From contig JBKCTV010000041.1 of NCBI GenBank assembly GCA_046318595.1, forward strand, positions 1 through 41,425: DNA of 41,425 nucleotides, read 5' to 3'. Position numbers and translations under genes: made by a program. The first letter of the stretch is position 1. Each line of letters starts with the position of its first letter. Below the pieces are notes generated by a model. It worked only from the letters and a program-made list of their open reading frames with translations. It searched no databases and was not told the DNA's origin. Source of the DNA: DAITMV01 sp046318595 (GTDB taxonomy: Bacteria > Pseudomonadota > Gammaproteobacteria > Burkholderiales > Burkholderiaceae_B). Shown here in pieces: positions 14,191 to 22,359 of the stretch.

Positions 14191-15236
14191 GGTGTTCGCA
14201 TTGTACCGTCAAGCAGGCCGGCCGCCACCCGTTTCGGCGAAAGTTCGTTCAGGCAATCCGTATGGCCGAGCGGGCACTCGCGCTGAAAACACGGACTGCA
14301 GGCGAGCTGCAACCAATGCACCCGGGCCTGCGGCGACAGGGGCGGCGTATGGCGCGGATCGGTCGAGCCGAAGATCGCATCCAGCGGCGTATCGAGCGCC
14401 GCAGCAACATGCATCAGCCCCGAGTCGTTGCTCAGCAGATGCGCCGCGCCGCCGATCAGGGCGATCGCCTCGTCGAGCGTCGTTAGGCCGGCGCCGTCGC
14501 GCACCAGCGCCTGCTGCTCGGCGGGCAGCGCGTGCAGAACAGCCGCCGCCAGGGGCTTGTCCTGCGGCCCGCCGAGCAGCACGACTTGCCGAATGCCCAT
14601 CCAGTGCGCGCGCAGCACTGCGGCCACCACAGCGGCAAAATAGGCTGCGGGCCAGCGCTTGGCCGGACCATACTCCGCCCCGGGGGCCACGCACAGGTAG
14701 GGCTCGGCGCTCAGCAGGAGGCGGGTGCGCACGGCGTCCAGAACGCTCTGCCGTCCTTGCAAAAGCGGCCTGGGTGTCGTTGCGCCGATCAGCTCCGGTG
14801 CCAGACGGGCATACCAGTCCAGCATCGGTGGCTTGTCGGTGCCACGCGGCTTCGGCCAGCACCGGGTCAGCAGCCAGCCGCGCGCTTCCGCAGCGTAACC
14901 GATCCGCTCCGGAATACGCGCCAGCCACGGAACGAGCGCAGTTTTGAAAGAGTTTGGCAAAATGTAAGCCGTTCGGAAGCGCTGGGGCCCTGGCCGGGCA
15001 CGCAGGCCTCTGGCCAGCGACCAACGCAGCCGCGATTGCAAGCCGCCATGGCGCCAGGCCACCTCGATCACCTCGTCGATCGCCGGGCTGGCGCGGTAAA
15101 CCGCGGCGACGCCAGCACTGCACAATACGGCGATCCGCCGCGCCGGCTCGCCGGCTTTCAGGGCCTGAGCCAGACCGAGACTCATGACCGCATCGCCGAC
15201 CCAATGGGGGGCGACGAGCAAAATATCATCGGCCAC
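14187..15236 (-). CDS. waaF: ADP-heptose:LPS heptosyltransferase II
   Basis: 349 aa, GT9 family. The enzyme adds the second L,D-heptose to the lipopolysaccharide inner core at the cytoplasmic face of the inner membrane. Family blocks: ILLVAPHWVGDAVMSLGLAQ at the N-terminus, AYILPNSFKTALVPWLARIPERIGY, CVAPGAEYGPAKRWPAAYFA, then LSNDSGLMHVAAALDTPLDAIFGSTDPRHTPP and a C-terminal cysteine-containing SPCFQRECPLGHTDCL. The last region distinguishes WaaF from WaaC. The start is GTG at 15236, directly abutting the stop of the zinc-finger gene. The ilvE-zinc finger-waaF order is familiar in betaproteobacteria. Confidence 0.95.
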   Translation of the reverse strand: MADDILLVAPHWVGDAVMSLGLAQALKAGEPARRIAVLCSAGVAAVYRASPAIDEVIEVAWRHGGLQSRLRWSLARGLRARPGPQRFRTAYILPNSFKTALVPWLARIPERIGYAAEARGWLLTRCWPKPRGTDKPPMLDWYARLAPELIGATTPRPLLQGRQSVLDAVRTRLLLSAEPYLCVAPGAEYGPAKRWPAAYFAAVVAAVLRAHWMGIRQVVLLGGPQDKPLAAAVLHALPAEQQALVRDGAGLTTLDEAIALIGGAAHLLSNDSGLMHVAAALDTPLDAIFGSTDPRHTPPLSPQARVHWLQLACSPCFQRECPLGHTDCLNELSPKRVAAGLLDGTMRTP

Positions 15237-15452
15237 TCAATGCCCGGCCGGCTGCGCGCCTTCCTTCAGGCGATACACCGTGCCGCAATACGGGCACGCC
15301 GCTTCGCCGCGCGTCCCGATGTCCAGGAACACCCGCGGATGGCTGCTCCACAAGGGCATAGCCGGGTTGGGACAGAACGCGGGCAACTGCTCGGCGGCGA
15401 GCTCGACAGCCATCGGCAACGAATTGGTGGAAGTGGAATCGCTCATCGTCAT
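15237..15452 (-). CDS. Zinc-finger domain protein (CHCC type)
   Basis: 71 aa from ATG 15452, which overlaps the ilvE stop (ATGA); ATG 15446 is an equally possible start. The conserved part reads LPAFCPNPAMPLWSSHPRVF then ACPYCGTVYRL, giving ligands Cys, His, Cys, Cys as in the zf-CHCC family that includes mitochondrial NDUFS6-like and bacterial small zinc proteins. The C-terminus is short and basic-neutral. The function of the bacterial stand-alone proteins is not settled. The gene is fixed between ilvE and waaF. Confidence 0.9.
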   Translation of the reverse strand: MTMSDSTSTNSLPMAVELAAEQLPAFCPNPAMPLWSSHPRVFLDIGTRGEAACPYCGTVYRLKEGAQPAGH

Positions 15453-16369
15453 ACCCGTGTCAGCCAATTTTCGTATTGCGGATTGCGCCCATACACCACA
15501 TCGAAGTAACGCTTTTGCAGTTCAGCCGTCACCGCCCCGCGCTTACCACTGCCGATCATGCGGTTGTCGAGCTCGCGAATGGGGGTCACCTCGGCGGCCG
15601 TCCCGGTGAAGAACGCCTCATCGGCGATATAAATGTCGTCGCGCGTCAGCCGCCGGGACTTGACCTCCAGCCCCATGTCGGCGGCGAGTGCAATGATGGT
15701 CGAGCGGGTGATGCCCAGTAGCGCCGAGGTCAGCTCGGGCTCGTAAATGGTACCGTCCTTGACGATGAAAACATTTTCTCCGGCGCCTTCGGCGACGAAA
15801 CCGTCGACATCCAGCAGCAAGGCCTCGTCATAGCCATCGTTGGTCGCTTCCATATTCGCCAGGATGGAGTTGGCGTAGGTCGCAGCGAACTTGGCGCGCG
15901 CCATGGTGACGTTGACGTGGTGCCGCGCATACGACGAGGTTTTGACACGGATGCCGTTCGCCATGCCCTCTTCGCCCAGATAAGCCCCCCAGGGCCAGGC
16001 AGCGATCGCCACATGCACCTGCGCGCCGCGCGGCGATACCCCCATTTTTTCCGACCCGTAATACGCGATCGGGCGGATATAGCAGGCTTCCAGCTCATTG
16101 GCGCGAACGACCTCGGCTGTCGCCGCCATGATCTGCTCGCGACTGTACGGGATCTGCATCATGTAAATATGCGCCGAGTTGAAGAGCCGGTCGGTATGTT
16201 CTTTGAGCCGGAACACCGCCGGCCCCCGATCGGTTTTATAGGCCCGCTCGCCCTCGAACACGGACAAACCGTAGTGGAGCGAGTGCGTCAGCACATGGAT
16301 ATTGGCTTCGCGCCACGGCACGAGCCCGCCATCGAGCCAAATGAAACCGTCCCGGTCGGACATCGACAT
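15449..16369 (-). CDS. ilvE: Branched-chain amino acid aminotransferase
   Basis: 306 aa, class IV PLP aminotransferase. IlvE interconverts Leu, Ile and Val with their 2-oxo acids. The opening DRDGFIWLDGGLVPWREANI and LHYGLSVFEGERAY are typical. The PLP lysine is Lys160 in MARAKFAATYANSILA. DGFVAEGAGENVFIVKDG, LLGITRSTIIALAADMG and FFTGTAAEVTPIRELD complete the family pattern. Length matches E. coli IlvE (309 aa). GGAG lies 6 bases before the ATG. It is the first gene of the minus-strand run ilvE-zinc finger-waaF-purU. Confidence 0.97.
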   Translation of the reverse strand: MSMSDRDGFIWLDGGLVPWREANIHVLTHSLHYGLSVFEGERAYKTDRGPAVFRLKEHTDRLFNSAHIYMMQIPYSREQIMAATAEVVRANELEACYIRPIAYYGSEKMGVSPRGAQVHVAIAAWPWGAYLGEEGMANGIRVKTSSYARHHVNVTMARAKFAATYANSILANMEATNDGYDEALLLDVDGFVAEGAGENVFIVKDGTIYEPELTSALLGITRSTIIALAADMGLEVKSRRLTRDDIYIADEAFFTGTAAEVTPIRELDNRMIGSGKRGAVTAELQKRYFDVVYGRNPQYENWLTRV

Positions 16370-16397
16370 GACACACTCCGAAAATCAGTAAACCGCC

Positions 16398-16403
16398 ATT
16401 CTA
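16398..16403 (-). promoter_or_regulatory. Candidate -10 box of the ilvE operon
   Basis: TAGAAT on the minus strand, 28 bases upstream of the ilvE start. No recognisable -35 element lies at the right distance. Confidence 0.3.
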
Positions 16404-16588
16404 CAATTTATCGTCACGCTGCATTCCGGCGGTCCCTATAAACCAAAGAAATGGCTTGCTTTTTCCTCAATAATTCGGGTTTCGCAAGCATAATTAGCGA
16501 ACTAACATCAAGCTTGGTTGCAGTTTGGTATGAGCTCTCGTTCGGCGACTCGGATTTTAACGATAGATTTACTCTTGAGGAGATTATT

Positions 16589-17065
16589 TTGAAAACTTTC
16601 TTGAAGCACATTATTTTGCCAGTGGTCATTTTTTCGATACAACTGCCTTCTGCTTGGGCAGACGAGAAAATTAAAAGCTCCATGGCGAGCCTTAAGACCG
16701 CACTGAACAAGCTCGGCGTCCCAGCCTTGAAGGGAAAAGAAATTTACTTCGGGACCAGTAAAATCAACGATGACTACACCGTGGTCGACGCCATCAAGGC
16801 AAAGCATGGCGTTACAGCGACTGTGTTCGCAAAAGACGGGAGCAATTACATTCGAATCAGCACCAACGTGATGAAAGCCGGCAACCGTGCTGTAGGCACC
16901 CCACTGGACCCGAGCGGCCCCGCAAAAGCTGCAATTGATCAAAAAAAACCGTTCTATGGTCCCGTTGACATTCTTGGAAAAATTTATGAAACCGGGTATG
17001 AGCCGATCGTGGACGCAAGTGGAGCCACAGTGGGGGTTTATTACGTGGGTTATTCACTGGAATAA
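16589..17065 (+). CDS. Secreted stand-alone Cache-domain sensor protein
   Basis: 158 aa from a TTG at 16589 with GAGGAG 6 bases upstream; this start gives a clean signal peptide (KTFLKHIILPVVIFSIQLPS, cleavage about AWA-DE). The open frame extends to 16451 but lacks a signal there. The mature part matches the Cache_3/Cache_2 fused single-Cache fold: TVFAKDGSNYIRISTNVMKA, GNRAVGTPLDPSG, then FYGPVDILGKIYETGYEPIV and GVYYVGYSLE at the very C-terminus. In most proteins this domain is the periplasmic sensor of a chemoreceptor or kinase, followed by a TM helix. Here it ends at the domain boundary, so it is probably a soluble periplasmic ligand-binding protein. A chemoreceptor gene follows 185 bp downstream. 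Base composition is more AT-rich than the flanks. Confidence 0.85.
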   Translation: MKTFLKHIILPVVIFSIQLPSAWADEKIKSSMASLKTALNKLGVPALKGKEIYFGTSKINDDYTVVDAIKAKHGVTATVFAKDGSNYIRISTNVMKAGNRAVGTPLDPSGPAKAAIDQKKPFYGPVDILGKIYETGYEPIVDASGATVGVYYVGYSLE

Positions 17066-17205
17066 AAATTGGCTAACTTATTTATAGATCCGGCCCTGTG
17101 CAGATAGCGTTTTATCAAACGGTCCCCATGTTAGGCCAATACAAAAATAAGACGTAAGATATATATCAAACACTGAGGCCGCCTTTGAGGCACGCCAATA
17201 ATAAA

Positions 17206-17224
17206 CCTCCAGCTTTGCTGGAGG
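17206..17224 (+). promoter_or_regulatory. Stem-loop in the leader of the chemoreceptor gene
   Basis: CCTCCAGC-TTT-GCTGGAGG, a perfect 8-bp stem with a 3-base loop, 27 bases before the ATG at 17251. The right arm contains GGAGG, a perfect Shine-Dalgarno core, but no start codon lies at the right distance after it. It could be a weak terminator for the Cache gene (no T-run) or an RNA switch. Confidence 0.35.
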
Positions 17225-17250
17225 ATACTTACCAGGGACGAACTAGCGGC

Positions 17251-18864
17251 ATGTTAAAAAATATGAGCATAGTCAGCCGCGTTTACTGTGGCTTCGCGAT
17301 CAGCATCGGTTTGCTGATGACAACAGTCATCTATTCAAGCTGGAGTTCCTCCCGGGTTATATCAAGCTTTGAAAAACTGGTTGACCGCCACTTCGAAGCC
17401 CAACGGGCGTTGACCGGTGCGAAAATTGATTTTCTCCTCGCCAGAAGGTCTGAAAAGGACCTGCTCTACGCTGACGACCCTATTCTAGTCAAAAATGTCT
17501 TGAAACTGACACAGTCAGCGAGCGAACAAGTTGCCAAGGCCACGGCCTTGCTAAACAGTTTAAGCAACTCAGCTTCAACTGTTTCACTTGAGCGATTGTC
17601 GCTCGCCCTGACCGCTTACGAGAGCAGCTTTAAAACCCAAATGAAACAGGAGATTGGTTCACCTCGCACAATTCACAGCGTGAAGGTCAGAAAGACAGCC
17701 AAAGAAGTTGAGGACATGCTTGACAATTCGATCGCCACGCTGGGCAGCGCTATTGATGCGTCAAAAAAACAAACCGTTGATCAAAGTGCTCTGCACTCGA
17801 AAATTGGCCTGCTGTTTGCAGGCGCAACTGTTTTTCTAGGACTTTTGTGCGCATGGGCAATTGGCAGATCTGTGAGTGGGCCCGTACAAAAGCTGCAAAA
17901 ACTGATTCACATGGTTCAGCAATCGGCCGATCTTACCCTGCGTTCCAAGACCACCGAAAACCATGAACTCGGAATGATTGCCAAATCCTTCGATTCGCTG
18001 ATGGAACGTTTTGCCGGAGCTGTCCAGGTTATCTTGTCTGCAACCGCAGACATTGATGCTGCAGTGAACGAAATCAGGGATTCCGGGTACAAATTGCGTT
18101 CAAATTCCGAGCATCAAATGTCGATCACCAAAAATTTGAATCAGATTGCACAAGAAGCATCAGCAAGCCTGACCTCTTCTCGGGAATCATTCGGGAAAGC
18201 AAGTGAATTGACGACTCGAACACAAGTTGAAGTTGACATCGCCATGAGTTCAATGCGGAGCACAGTTGAATCGGTGGCTGGTGTTGCAAATCTGGTCAAC
18301 GAGACGGGGTCAACCATCAGTGAGCTAAACATCAGCTCATCGAAAATCGGGAGCATCATCGCTACGATCAAGGAAATCGCCGACCAAACCAACCTGTTGG
18401 CGCTCAACGCAGCCATCGAGGCAGCGCGAGCCGGTGAACAGGGGCGTGGTTTCGCGGTAGTGGCTGACGAGGTTCGCAAACTCGCTGAAGACACCCGTAT
18501 GGCGACCGAGAAAATCAGCGATCTGATCGAGACCATTCAGTCACAAATCGGTATGGCAGTAAAAATGACGAGCGATGCCGAGAAAAAAACATCATCCACG
18601 CTGGAACTGGTCAACGTTTCTGAAACGGGCATGACACGCCTTCGCACCGAATCAGCCAACCTGACTCAATTTTTTGGGATGATCGGAAAAGTACTTCGCG
18701 AGCAAAATGACAGCATGGGAAAGCTTATCGAAGGGATTCACAACATTTCCAACGCCACCGAAACGAATGCGGAGTCCGCGAATACAAGCGCCCAACTTGC
18801 GGGCAGTCTTGAAACAAAGGCGATAGAGCTGAACAAATCAGTCACTCAGTTCAAGGTAGCCTAG
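17251..18864 (+). CDS. Methyl-accepting chemotaxis protein
   Basis: 537 aa from ATG 17251; an upstream in-frame TTG at 17185 would add 22 residues with no membrane logic. TM1 lies at about 9-30. A periplasmic four-helix-bundle-like segment of about 150 residues (LVDRHFEAQRALTGAKIDFL...) follows, then TM2 at about 184-205 (IGLLFAGATVFLGLLCAWAI) and HAMP at about 206-260. The signalling domain carries the invariant hairpin IADQTNLLALNAAIEAARAG then EQGRGFAVVADEVRKLAEDT at about 385-425. The C-terminus lacks an NWETF-type CheR/CheB tether. It relays ligand signals to CheA/CheW. Its own sensor is not a Cache domain, but a secreted Cache protein is encoded just upstream. Its last 14 bp overlap the convergent plsC gene. 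Confidence 0.94.
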   Translation: MLKNMSIVSRVYCGFAISIGLLMTTVIYSSWSSSRVISSFEKLVDRHFEAQRALTGAKIDFLLARRSEKDLLYADDPILVKNVLKLTQSASEQVAKATALLNSLSNSASTVSLERLSLALTAYESSFKTQMKQEIGSPRTIHSVKVRKTAKEVEDMLDNSIATLGSAIDASKKQTVDQSALHSKIGLLFAGATVFLGLLCAWAIGRSVSGPVQKLQKLIHMVQQSADLTLRSKTTENHELGMIAKSFDSLMERFAGAVQVILSATADIDAAVNEIRDSGYKLRSNSEHQMSITKNLNQIAQEASASLTSSRESFGKASELTTRTQVEVDIAMSSMRSTVESVAGVANLVNETGSTISELNISSSKIGSIIATIKEIADQTNLLALNAAIEAARAGEQGRGFAVVADEVRKLAEDTRMATEKISDLIETIQSQIGMAVKMTSDAEKKTSSTLELVNVSETGMTRLRTESANLTQFFGMIGKVLREQNDSMGKLIEGIHNISNATETNAESANTSAQLAGSLETKAIELNKSVTQFKVA

Positions 18865-19594
18865 TTGTAACGGCTCGCGTTTCAACCAACGCCGCCTCGA
18901 TCCGCGCTCGCGCCTGCGCGGTCAGCGCCTGCCTGGTGCCGCCTGGAGCGACGGGTTCGAGCACCTGGATGGACAGCCCGAAACCTTGCGGCGTGGTCAG
19001 GAGGACACGAATGTTTTCCAGCAAAGTCTGCTCCCCGACGAAGGCCGGAGCCGTCGTGAACCGGCCAGCGGCATCGGTGTAGCACAACGCCACCGGATAC
19101 ACGGGCACCTGGGCGTCGCAGGCGCTTTGCAGTAAATTCCCATGAAACGGCAGGAGGGCCGTGCCGTCGCCGGTCGTCCCTTCCGGAAAAACCGCGACCC
19201 GCCGGCCGACGCGCAATGCCGCAGTGACGGCGGCAACCGCCGCTTTGACGGCGTGGCGGCGGCCACGTTCGATAAAAATCGTGCCTGTGCGGCGCGTCAT
19301 GAAACCGGCCAACGGCCAACGGGCGATTTCCGACTTGGCAACGAAAGCCGATGGGCCGATGGCGTTCAACGCCTGCACGTCAACCCAGGAAACATGGTTG
19401 ACCGCCAGTAAGGAACCGGGCGGCGGCCAGTCTCCCTGCACACGGACCCGCACCCGTAAAATCCGCAGAACCCAAGCCGACCAGATTTTTTCGATGGCGT
19501 CGCGCCAACTCGGCCTGAGCCAGGGCCAGGGCAGCACCAGCCCCACGCCCAGCACGAGCATGCCAATCAATAGAACCAGACGCCCACGCCACAT
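18851..19594 (-). CDS. plsC: 1-acyl-sn-glycerol-3-phosphate acyltransferase
   Basis: 247 aa. The enzyme makes phosphatidic acid from lysophosphatidic acid at the inner membrane. A hydrophobic N-terminus (LVLLIGMLVLGVGLVLPWPW) anchors it. Acyltransferase motif I is NHVSWVDV (NHxSxxD) near residue 66, motif II-like GTIFIERGRR near 105, and motif III VAVFPEGTTGDG near 135; VPVYPVALCY is motif IV. Length is normal. It is the last gene of the pyr block (5 bp after pyrC'), an order common in betaproteobacteria. Its stop codon lies inside the 3' end of the convergent chemoreceptor gene. Confidence 0.92.
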   Translation of the reverse strand: MWRGRLVLLIGMLVLGVGLVLPWPWLRPSWRDAIEKIWSAWVLRILRVRVRVQGDWPPPGSLLAVNHVSWVDVQALNAIGPSAFVAKSEIARWPLAGFMTRRTGTIFIERGRRHAVKAAVAAVTAALRVGRRVAVFPEGTTGDGTALLPFHGNLLQSACDAQVPVYPVALCYTDAAGRFTTAPAFVGEQTLLENIRVLLTTPQGFGLSIQVLEPVAPGGTRQALTAQARARIEAALVETRAVTTRLP

Positions 19595-19599
19595 CGCAG

Positions 19600-20883
19600 T
19601 CAGGTGCCGAGTACGGGACCGCCGCGCTCGAAAGCAATGCGGCCGCCGATGATGGTCGCCCGCACCCGGCCGGACAAGGTATAACCCAGATAGGGCGTGT
19701 GGCGGCCCTGACTGACGAGGGTGTCGGTGCTGACCCGCCAGTCGTCCGTGGGATCAAAAATGCACACATCCGCCGGCATACCGATCTGCAAACCGACCGC
19801 CGGCAGCCCGGCAAGCAAGGCCGGTCGGTTTGTGATCAAAGCAAGCGCCTGGACGAACGGCACCTGCCGCTCCGCCGCCCATTTCAGCGTCAGGGTCAGC
19901 AGCAATTCGAGTCCGGTCGCGCCAGGCTCGGCCTGGGCGAACGGCAGCAGTTTCGCATCGTCGTCCACCGGGGTGTGGTCGGAGCAAATCGCGTCGATCG
20001 TGCCGTCCTGTAGACCATCGCTGATCGCGGCGCGGTCGCGCTGTTCCCGCAGCGGCGGGGTCAGCCGGGCGTTCCGATCAAAATAGCCGATGTCGAGATC
20101 GATCAAGTGCACATGGTGAATGCCGACATCGCAAGTGACCGGCAACCGGTCGGCTTTCGCGCGCCGGATCAGTTCGATCCCCGCCGCCGAAGACACGCGG
20201 CAAATGTGCACGCGCGCCCCGGTCGCCCGCACCAGCTCGAAAATCGTCATCAACGCCAGCGTCTCGGCCATCACTGGAATCCCCGCCAGCCCCATGCGCG
20301 CCGCATACGCCCCCGCATGCGCCACGCCTTTACCCAGCCAGGCGTCCTGCGGCCGCAGCCAGACCGTTTGGCCGAAAGTCTGCGCGTACTCGAGCGCGCG
20401 CATCAGCACCAGGGTATTCGCGACCGCCACCTCGGCCTGCGAAAACCCGATACAACCGGCCTCGGCCAGCTCCGCCATTTCGGTGATCCGCTCACCCTGC
20501 AGACCGACGGTTAAGGCGCCGAGCGGGTAGACGTGCGTCTGGTCGAGCGCCCGGGCCCGAAACTTCAACATTTCGACCAAGCCGGGCTCGTCCAGCACCG
20601 GGTCGGTGTCCGGTGGGCAGACCAGTGCGGTCACGCCGCCAGCCAGCGCCGCCTGCAACTCCGACTCCAGCGTGGCCTTGTATTCGAAGCCCGGCTCGCG
20701 CAGCCGCGCGGACAGGTCGACCACGCCGGGAATAACGAAACAGCCGGCCGCATCGAGCACCCGCTCGGCCTGAAACCCAGCAGCCACCTGCACGATACGG
20801 CCATCGGCGATCGCCAAATCGCCAGGCCCGTCGTGGGCAGCAGCCGGATCGAGCAGCCGACCGTTGCGAATCAAAATCCTCAT
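19600..20883 (-). CDS. Dihydroorotase homologue, probably non-catalytic ATCase partner (PyrC')
   Basis: 427 aa, amidohydrolase fold of the multifunctional-dihydroorotase type. Where active enzymes read PGxxDxHxHLREPG, this one reads PGVVDLSARLREPG: both metal-binding histidines are replaced (Ser58 and Arg60). The usual CED block is also altered (WLRPQDAWLG). Later blocks remain: GIHHVHL, LTPPLREQRDR and CSDHTPVDDDAK. In Pseudomonas and related bacteria such an inactive PyrC' is needed to assemble active aspartate transcarbamoylase with PyrB. Gene order here, pyrR-pyrB-pyrC' with pyrB overlapping by 4 bp, fits that role. An active dihydroorotase should be encoded elsewhere. The name pyrC in automatic annotation would be misleading. 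Confidence 0.9.
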   Translation of the reverse strand: MRILIRNGRLLDPAAAHDGPGDLAIADGRIVQVAAGFQAERVLDAAGCFVIPGVVDLSARLREPGFEYKATLESELQAALAGGVTALVCPPDTDPVLDEPGLVEMLKFRARALDQTHVYPLGALTVGLQGERITEMAELAEAGCIGFSQAEVAVANTLVLMRALEYAQTFGQTVWLRPQDAWLGKGVAHAGAYAARMGLAGIPVMAETLALMTIFELVRATGARVHICRVSSAAGIELIRRAKADRLPVTCDVGIHHVHLIDLDIGYFDRNARLTPPLREQRDRAAISDGLQDGTIDAICSDHTPVDDDAKLLPFAQAEPGATGLELLLTLTLKWAAERQVPFVQALALITNRPALLAGLPAVGLQIGMPADVCIFDPTDDWRVSTDTLVSQGRHTPYLGYTLSGRVRATIIGGRIAFERGGPVLGT

Positions 20884-21860
20884 GCGCCCCCCCGCTGTGG
20901 CGAACTGCCAACCAGTATGCTCATGACCGCCATGCGCACCGCGATGCCGAAACCGACCTGGCTCAAAATCACCGACTGGGGGCCGTCGGCGACCGCCGAG
21001 TCGATTTCCACGCCGCGGTTCATCGGCCCCGGATGCATGACGATCGCATCCGGCCTGGCAAACGCCAGCTTGTCCGGCGTCAAACCATAATGCTTGAAAT
21101 ACTCCTGCGTCGATGGGATCAGCGCGCCTTTCATGCGCTCGTGTTGCAACCGGAGCATGATGACGACATCGACGCCGCGCAGGCCCTCTCGCATATCGTA
21201 AAACGTGCGCACACCAAGCTGCCCAAGGTGCGACGGTAACAGGGTCTGTGGCCCCACGGCGCGAATTTCCGGGCAGCCCAAAGTTGTCAAGGCATGGATG
21301 TCCGAGCGGGCCACGCGGCTGTGCAGAATGTCGCCGACGAGCGCCACGATCAGACCGGTGAAATCTTTCTTGTAATGCCGGATGGTGTACATGTCGAGCA
21401 GGCCCTGGGTCGGATGGGCATGCCGGCCATCGCCAGCATTGATGACATGCACCGAGCCGCCATGCGTGCGGTTCAGGTGCTCGGCGATGAAGGTCGGCGC
21501 CCCGCTTTCGCCGTGGCGCACGACGAACATGTCGGCGTGCATGGCGGCGAGGTTGTCGACCGTATCCAGCAAGGATTCGCCTTTGCTGGTCGAGGAGGCG
21601 CCGACGTTGAGATTGATGACGTCGGCCGACAGCCGTTTGGCGGCGATTTCGAAAGTCGTGCGGGTGCGGGTCGAGTTCTCGAAAAACAGGTTGAATACGG
21701 ACTGCCCCCGCAGAAGCGGCACTTTCTTGATGTCGCGGTCGGCAACCGACAGGAAGGAGCCCGCCGTGTCCAATAGACGATGCAGCATGTCCGGTTTGAG
21801 GCCTTCCAGCGTCAATAAATGCTGCAACTCGCCATGCGCATTGAGCTGAGGATCAGGCAT
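20880..21860 (-). CDS. pyrB: Aspartate carbamoyltransferase catalytic subunit
   Basis: 326 aa from ATG 21860, which overlaps the pyrR stop by 8 bp; an ATG at 21878 adds six poorly fitting residues. PyrB condenses carbamoyl phosphate with aspartate. The carbamoyl-phosphate signature FENSTRTRTTFE is near residue 63. SSTSKGESLLDTVDNL, GDGRHAHPTQGLLDMYTI and the C-terminal MHPGPMNRGVEID are all conserved. No pyrI regulatory subunit is nearby; the downstream overlapping pyrC' gene suggests the PyrB6-PyrC'6 type of holoenzyme known from Pseudomonas. Confidence 0.97.
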   Translation of the reverse strand: MPDPQLNAHGELQHLLTLEGLKPDMLHRLLDTAGSFLSVADRDIKKVPLLRGQSVFNLFFENSTRTRTTFEIAAKRLSADVINLNVGASSTSKGESLLDTVDNLAAMHADMFVVRHGESGAPTFIAEHLNRTHGGSVHVINAGDGRHAHPTQGLLDMYTIRHYKKDFTGLIVALVGDILHSRVARSDIHALTTLGCPEIRAVGPQTLLPSHLGQLGVRTFYDMREGLRGVDVVIMLRLQHERMKGALIPSTQEYFKHYGLTPDKLAFARPDAIVMHPGPMNRGVEIDSAVADGPQSVILSQVGFGIAVRMAVMSILVGSSPQRGGA

Positions 21861-22359
21861 CGCCGGTCTCCAGCGCAAGCCTTAACCGACCGTCCGGCTC
21901 GCGGGTGAGCACCAAGCCCTGTCCAGCCGGCAGATCGAGGCGCGCGCCGACGTAAGCAGCCTCGATCGGCAACTGCCGCCCGCCGCGGTCGAGCAGCACG
22001 GCCAGCGCGATACTAGCCGGGCGACCATAATCGAACAGATGGTTGACGATCGCGCGGATCGTGCGCCCGGTATACAGCACATCGTCGACCAGCAGAATCT
22101 GCGCGCCGTTCACGTCGCACGGCAAACGCGCCGGGCGCGGCGCATCGCCCAGACCGCGCGAGGAAAAATCGTCGCGGTACAAGGCGCTGTCGAGAAACCC
22201 GCAGGGCCGGGCGAAACCCAAATCGGCGTGCAGCCGCTCCGCGATCCACGCCCCACCACTGTAGATACCGGCCAACAGAATGTTCGAGCGGTCGGGCAAG
22301 GCCCGGGCGACTTGCGCCCGCAGCGCGGCATAGCAGTCTTCGGGGTCGGGCAAGGTCAT
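21853..22359 (-). CDS. pyrR: Bifunctional pyr operon regulator / uracil phosphoribosyltransferase
   Basis: 168 aa from ATG 22359, which overlaps the ruvX stop by 4 bp; a longer frame to 22614 overlaps ruvX and is not credible. The PRPP-binding loop ILLVDDVLYTGRTIRAIVNH is typical, and SGGAWIAERL, FLDSALYRDDF and RGGRQLPIEAAYVG match the PyrR family. In Gram-positive bacteria PyrR is an mRNA-binding attenuator; in proteobacteria its main activity may be uracil salvage (uracil plus PRPP to UMP), and RNA binding is not shown by this sequence. It precedes pyrB. Confidence 0.94.
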   Translation of the reverse strand: MTLPDPEDCYAALRAQVARALPDRSNILLAGIYSGGAWIAERLHADLGFARPCGFLDSALYRDDFSSRGLGDAPRPARLPCDVNGAQILLVDDVLYTGRTIRAIVNHLFDYGRPASIALAVLLDRGGRQLPIEAAYVGARLDLPAGQGLVLTREPDGRLRLALETGDA

